A stretch of 10,425 bases of DNA from a bacterium (lineage in GTDB: Bacteria; Thermosulfidibacterota; Thermosulfidibacteria; Thermosulfidibacterales; Thermosulfidibacteraceae), in assembly GCA_027022065.1 (NCBI GenBank), contig JALVZS010000071.1, forward strand, positions 1 to 10,425, read 5' to 3'. The notes under the pieces are model-generated. The model was given only the letters and a program-made list of their open reading frames with translations, did not search any database and was not told the origin of the DNA. Positions within the stretch are counted from its first letter, which is position 1; every line of letters begins with the position of its first letter. Shown here in pieces: positions 7,338 through 10,425 of this stretch. The translations under genes and the position numbers were made by a program.

Positions 7338-7631
7338 TTAGCTGGTTTCTATGATCTTGGGAACTCTGAAGAAACCGTCCTTGGGATCTGGGGCATTAGA
7401 AAGGGCCTCTTCCTGTGAAAGGCTCTCTTTAACCTCGTCCTCCCTCATCACAGAAACCATGTCAAGAACATGATAGGTGGGTTCCACATTACTTACATCC
7501 AGCTCTTTCAACTTGTTTATGTAGTCCAACACCCTACCAAGTTGATGGGTAAACTCCTCCACCTTTTCCTCATCAAACTCCAGCCTCGCCAGCCTAGCAA
7601 TGTAAAGCACCTCTTCTCTAGATATAGCCAT
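7338..7631 (-). CDS. gatC: Asp-tRNA(Asn)/Glu-tRNA(Gln) amidotransferase subunit C
   Basis: The 97-residue protein is the small subunit that holds GatA and GatB together in the complex that amidates mischarged Glu-tRNA(Gln) and Asp-tRNA(Asn). Typical family features are the N-terminal helix [20 protein letters not shown], then [26 protein letters not shown] (31-56), the MREDEV segment (62-67), and the C-terminal [11 protein letters not shown]. No gatA or gatB is adjacent, so the subunits must be encoded elsewhere. The gene lies 3 bases after the helicase stop codon (TGA AGG ATG), which implies re-initiation by the same ribosomes, and 16 bases before gyrA. Its presence suggests the organism makes Gln-tRNA and/or Asn-tRNA by the indirect route. 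Confidence 0.95.
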   Translation of the reverse strand: MAISREEVLYIARLARLEFDEEKVEEFTHQLGRVLDYINKLKELDVSNVEPTYHVLDMVSVMREDEVKESLSQEEALSNAPDPKDGFFRVPKIIETS

Positions 7632-7634
7632 CCT

Positions 7635-9749
7635 TCACCCCACCTTTTTAAGGCTTGTGTGAGCCATAACCTTAACACCATATTTATAGAATCTCACTTT
7701 TACCTTCAAGAAAGAAGCTCCTTTGGAAACACCGATAACAAGCCCCTTGCCAAATCGGGGGTGAATAACAAGATCCCCCTTAGAGAAAGGAGCATCTTCT
7801 GAAGAAGGGCCATCTGGAGTTTCCAAGGTTTCTCTTTTAGAAAGATCCTCAATGAGATCCCGGGGTATTTCATCAAGAAACGGGGAGGGCCTAAACTTCT
7901 TGGTCACTCCATAGTACTTCCTTTCCTCTGCCCTTGTTAGGTAAAGAAGCTCCTTCGCACGGGTCATTCCCACGTAGCATAGTCTTCTCTCCTCCTCAAG
8001 GTAAAAGGGGCTTTCTGTGTTTCTGTAGTGTGGGAGAAGTCCGTCTTCCATACCCACCATGAAAACCACAGGAAACTCCAGGCCTTTAGCGGAGTGAAGC
8101 GTCATAAGCGTGACGGCATCCTCCTCCTTGGTCTCATCTATGTCCGTGGTCAGGGTACTTCTGTCAAGGAAGAGGGAAAGGGCATCTTCTTCATCGTCGT
8201 ATTCAGAAGCCACATTGATCAGTTCTTGAAGGTTTTCCATTCTGCCCTGTGCCTCGTGGGTTCCCTCAGCCTCCAGCATAGCCATGTAGCCTGTTCTCTC
8301 TATAACAGCGCTTACAAACTCGGAAAGGGGCATGAGGTCCATCATACCTCTAAGCTCCTCTACAAGGGATATAAACTTGGAGAGCCTCAGCCTTGGACCG
8401 GAAGGCAGAAGGCCCTTTCCAACAATGAGCTTCAGCCCCTGCCATAGGGGAACTTTTAGCTCATCAATAAGGTTAAATATCTTCTCAACCGTTCTAGCTC
8501 CTATGCCCCTTGAAGGGACGTTTACTATCCTCTTGAAGGAAACTGCATCGTCAGGATTCCTTATGAGCCTTAGATAGGCAAGTATATCTTTGATCTCCTT
8601 TCTCTCGTAAAATCTTAAGCCCCCTACAACTACATAAGGTATTCCAGCAGCGACCAGTTCCTCCTCAAAGGGGCGGGACTGGGCATTTGTTCTGTAAAAC
8701 ACCGCATAGTGATTATAGGGCCTTCCCAGCCTTTTTATTTCGCTTACTACAAACCTTGCCTCATCCCTCTCGTCCTTAGCCACATACAGCCTTACCTTTT
8801 CTCCTCCTTTTCTAACAGCACGAAGCCTCTTTTCCTTTCTTAAGGTGTTGTTTTTAACCACATGCCAGGCAGCATCAAGAATTACAGACGTTGAGCGGAA
8901 GTTCTCCTCAAGCTTTATGACCTTTGCACTGGGAAAGTCCTGCTCAAAATCAAGGATATTTCTTATATCTGCTCCCCTCCAGGAATATATGCTCTGATCA
9001 TCATCCCCAACCACAAAGATGTTCTCATGAGGCTCAACCAACCTCTTTATCAGCATATACTGGACCCTGTTGGTATCCTGATACTCGTCCACCATCACAT
9101 GGGAAAAGCGGTTCTGAAGAAAGCTTCTTGCCACTTTGTCCTCTTCAAGAAGCCTCAGCGTATTAAGTAGGAGGTCGTCAAAGTCCATAAGGTTGTATTT
9201 CCTGGTGTATTCAATGTATCTTTTGTAGATTTGCATTAGAACATCTGCCATGGGAGATTGCTTAAGCACATCCGGATTTCCACTCATCTTGACACTGGAT
9301 ATTACCGAGAGAAGGGCCTTTGGGGAAAACCTTTTAGGGTCCAAGTCCAGCTCTTTCAAAACCTCCTTTACCACCCCAATCTGATCCGTTTCGTCTATCA
9401 CTGCAAAATCCAAGCTGTAGCCCAAACGATCGGCAAAACGCCTCAACGCCCAAAGACAGAAGGAGTGAAAGGTGGACATGAAAGGAACTCCCACTCCCCT
9501 TGATGCACCCAGTCCCAAAAGGGATATAACCCTGTCCCTCATCTCCCCTGCTGCTTTGTTGGTGAATGTAAGGCAGAGGATCCTGTGGCCTTCCACGCCA
9601 TTATCCATAAGATAAGCTGTTCTATAGGTTATAACTCTGGTCTTGCCAGAGCCTGCCCCTGCGAGCACCAAAACTGGCCCTTCCAGTATGGTAACTGCTT
9701 CCCTCTGGGAAGGAGTGAGATCCTCCAAGATGGAAGCTCTAGCCCTCAC
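7635..9749 (-). CDS. pcrA: ATP-dependent DNA helicase, PcrA/UvrD type (SF1A)
   Basis: The 704-residue 3'-5' helicase acts in repair, replication restart and removal of obstacles such as RNA polymerase. Motifs in order are the Q motif ([10 protein letters not shown]15), Walker A AGAGSGKT (30-37), [10 protein letters not shown] (61-70), motif [10 protein letters not shown] (220-227), motif [16 protein letters not shown] (247-259), NFRS (283-286), motif [16 protein letters not shown] (546-560) and motif [12 protein letters not shown] (591-600). The C-terminal segment after 655 ([18 protein letters not shown]...) is the Tudor/SH3-like domain of PcrA and UvrD that contacts RNA polymerase. RecB-type nuclease and Rep-type features are absent. 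The start is a GTG with GAGGAG 5 bases upstream, overlapping the CLC gene by 11 bases. PcrA and UvrD cannot be firmly separated by eye. Confidence 0.96.
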   Translation of the reverse strand: MRARASILEDLTPSQREAVTILEGPVLVLAGAGSGKTRVITYRTAYLMDNGVEGHRILCLTFTNKAAGEMRDRVISLLGLGASRGVGVPFMSTFHSFCLWALRRFADRLGYSLDFAVIDETDQIGVVKEVLKELDLDPKRFSPKALLSVISSVKMSGNPDVLKQSPMADVLMQIYKRYIEYTRKYNLMDFDDLLLNTLRLLEEDKVARSFLQNRFSHVMVDEYQDTNRVQYMLIKRLVEPHENIFVVGDDDQSIYSWRGADIRNILDFEQDFPSAKVIKLEENFRSTSVILDAAWHVVKNNTLRKEKRLRAVRKGGEKVRLYVAKDERDEARFVVSEIKRLGRPYNHYAVFYRTNAQSRPFEEELVAAGIPYVVVGGLRFYERKEIKDILAYLRLIRNPDDAVSFKRIVNVPSRGIGARTVEKIFNLIDELKVPLWQGLKLIVGKGLLPSGPRLRLSKFISLVEELRGMMDLMPLSEFVSAVIERTGYMAMLEAEGTHEAQGRMENLQELINVASEYDDEEDALSLFLDRSTLTTDIDETKEEDAVTLMTLHSAKGLEFPVVFMVGMEDGLLPHYRNTESPFYLEEERRLCYVGMTRAKELLYLTRAEERKYYGVTKKFRPSPFLDEIPRDLIEDLSKRETLETPDGPSSEDAPFSKGDLVIHPRFGKGLVIGVSKGASFLKVKVRFYKYGVKVMAHTSLKKVG

Positions 9750-10425
9750 CTCTTCTCCTCATGGCCTCCCTGTTGTAGGCATCCACCACGCACTTTCTAC
9801 TGAGCATCCCGACAAGGCGTCCCTCTTCATCCACAACAGGCAGGTGATCTATGCGCTTTTTGCCTATCTTTTCAATGGCCTTTGACAGAGGCTCATCAAG
9901 ACTCACGGTGGGAGCATCAACGGCGATATCCTTGGCCAGAAGGATGTTGTGAAGCTCGTCCTCGGCAAATACCGCATTTTTCAAAATGTTGAAGGGAATA
10001 ACCCCCACAAGCCTTCCCTCCGAATCCACAACAAAGAAGTCTGTGTGGCGAGCCATCTTGCTGAAGTAGTCCTTAAGCTCTTTCAAGCTCATCCCTTCCC
10101 ATACCTTATCGTAATCGGTGCTCATCGCATCTTTAACCTTTAGAGTTTCTAGAATTTCCCTTTCCGCACCATGGTGGACCTCTATACCTATCTTGTGAAG
10201 GGCATAGGTATCCATGGTGTACGGGAACAACCACTCCGCCAGCATACTGGCTGTTATGCAGGAGAAAAGGGCAGGTATGATGATAGTGTAGTCCTTTGTC
10301 ATCTCAAAAAGCAGGAATATGGAGGTCATAGGGGCGTGATAGGTGGCTGCTATGAATGCACCTATCCCAACAGACGCATAGGCACCAGGGTTGGCTATGT
10401 GGAAGGGAAATATGTAGGATAAAAG
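9739..10425 (-). CDS. CLC chloride channel/antiporter with tandem CBS domains (partial, N-terminus beyond window)
   Basis: The frame is open to the right edge, giving the last 228 residues. The window begins inside the membrane part: [21 protein letters not shown] at 12-32 followed by [20 protein letters not shown] matches the late CLC helices (GAYALVGMGAFFA..RAPLT..I..FEMTGDY in relatives). A last hydrophobic segment runs to about residue 65. Two CBS domains follow, about 97-160 ([12 protein letters not shown]...[10 protein letters not shown]) and 165-218 ([14 protein letters not shown]...[10 protein letters not shown]). Such domains usually bind adenine nucleotides and gate the channel. The selectivity and gating-glutamate region lies outside, so channel and H+/Cl- exchanger cannot be separated. 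An internal ATG at 10329 is not the start, because conserved membrane sequence lies upstream in frame. The gene heads the minus-strand run and overlaps the helicase by 11 bases. Confidence 0.93.
   Translation of the reverse strand, partial: LLSYIFPFHIANPGAYASVGIGAFIAATYHAPMTSIFLLFEMTKDYTIIIPALFSCITASMLAEWLFPYTMDTYALHKIGIEVHHGAEREILETLKVKDAMSTDYDKVWEGMSLKELKDYFSKMARHTDFFVVDSEGRLVGVIPFNILKNAVFAEDELHNILLAKDIAVDAPTVSLDEPLSKAIEKIGKKRIDHLPVVDEEGRLVGMLSRKCVVDAYNREAMRRRGEG
9755..9760 (-). promoter_or_regulatory. Ribosome binding site deciding the GTG start of the helicase
   Basis: GAGGAG on the minus strand lies 5 bases before the GTG at 9749, inside the last codons of the CLC gene. It supports the GTG over a TTG seven codons downstream. 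Confidence 0.65.

Noticed and set aside
8028-8447. Plus-strand open frame of 139 codons
   Set aside because: It is antisense to the helicase, which has every SF1A motif in order; this frame has none of its own.
9739-10329. A stand-alone CBS-domain protein starting at the ATG at 10329
   Set aside because: The frame continues upstream to the window edge through conserved CLC membrane sequence ([16 protein letters not shown]), so the ATG is internal.
1-10425. CRISPR arrays, tRNA or rRNA genes, insertion sequences, phage genes
   Set aside because: I saw no regularly spaced repeats, no cloverleaf or rRNA-like segments, no transposase or integrase motifs, and no long terminal inverted repeats.

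Overview
The window is a dense stretch of bacterial chromosome with moderate G+C. It holds nine protein-coding genes (two cut by the window edges), no RNA genes and no mobile elements. The longest gene-free stretch is 113 bases. The proteins are compact and rich in Glu, Lys, Arg and Ile, and the codons often use AGG, AGA and ATA. This fits a thermophilic or strictly anaerobic lineage outside the classic enterobacteria. Synergistota, Aquificota and Thermodesulfobacteriota-like groups are all possible, and I cannot choose among them by eye.

Left side (1-1183): two overlapping minus-strand genes of the peptidase U32 family. They look like a UbiU-like / UbiV-like iron-sulfur pair; the second runs off the left edge. 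They are divergent from a plus-strand AMP-forming acyl-CoA ligase of the benzoate/aminobenzoate-CoA ligase type (1185-2870). The 113-base divergent region carries a plus-strand promoter candidate, and the candidate's -35 box is one arm of a perfect inverted repeat. A strong intrinsic terminator follows the ligase. A GT4-type glycosyltransferase (2930-3979) starts only just beyond that terminator and has no visible Shine-Dalgarno sequence.

Right side (10425 down to 3954, minus strand): one tightly packed run, in transcription order a CLC chloride channel/antiporter with two CBS domains (5' end outside the window), a PcrA/UvrD helicase, gatC, gyrA, rnhB and yraN. Neighbours overlap by 11 to 29 bases or are 3 to 16 bases apart, so the run looks like one translationally coupled operon. 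Its last gene, yraN, meets the glycosyltransferase tail to tail with a 26-base overlap of coding sequence.

The helicase, gyrase A, RNase HII and YraN all act on DNA or on transcription-replication conflicts, which makes the run read as a genome-maintenance unit that also carries an orphan gatC. I see no clearly new defence or mobile system. The best leads are the U32 pair beside an aryl-CoA ligase, the natural quinolone-region sequence of GyrA, the maintenance operon, and the unusual start of the glycosyltransferase.
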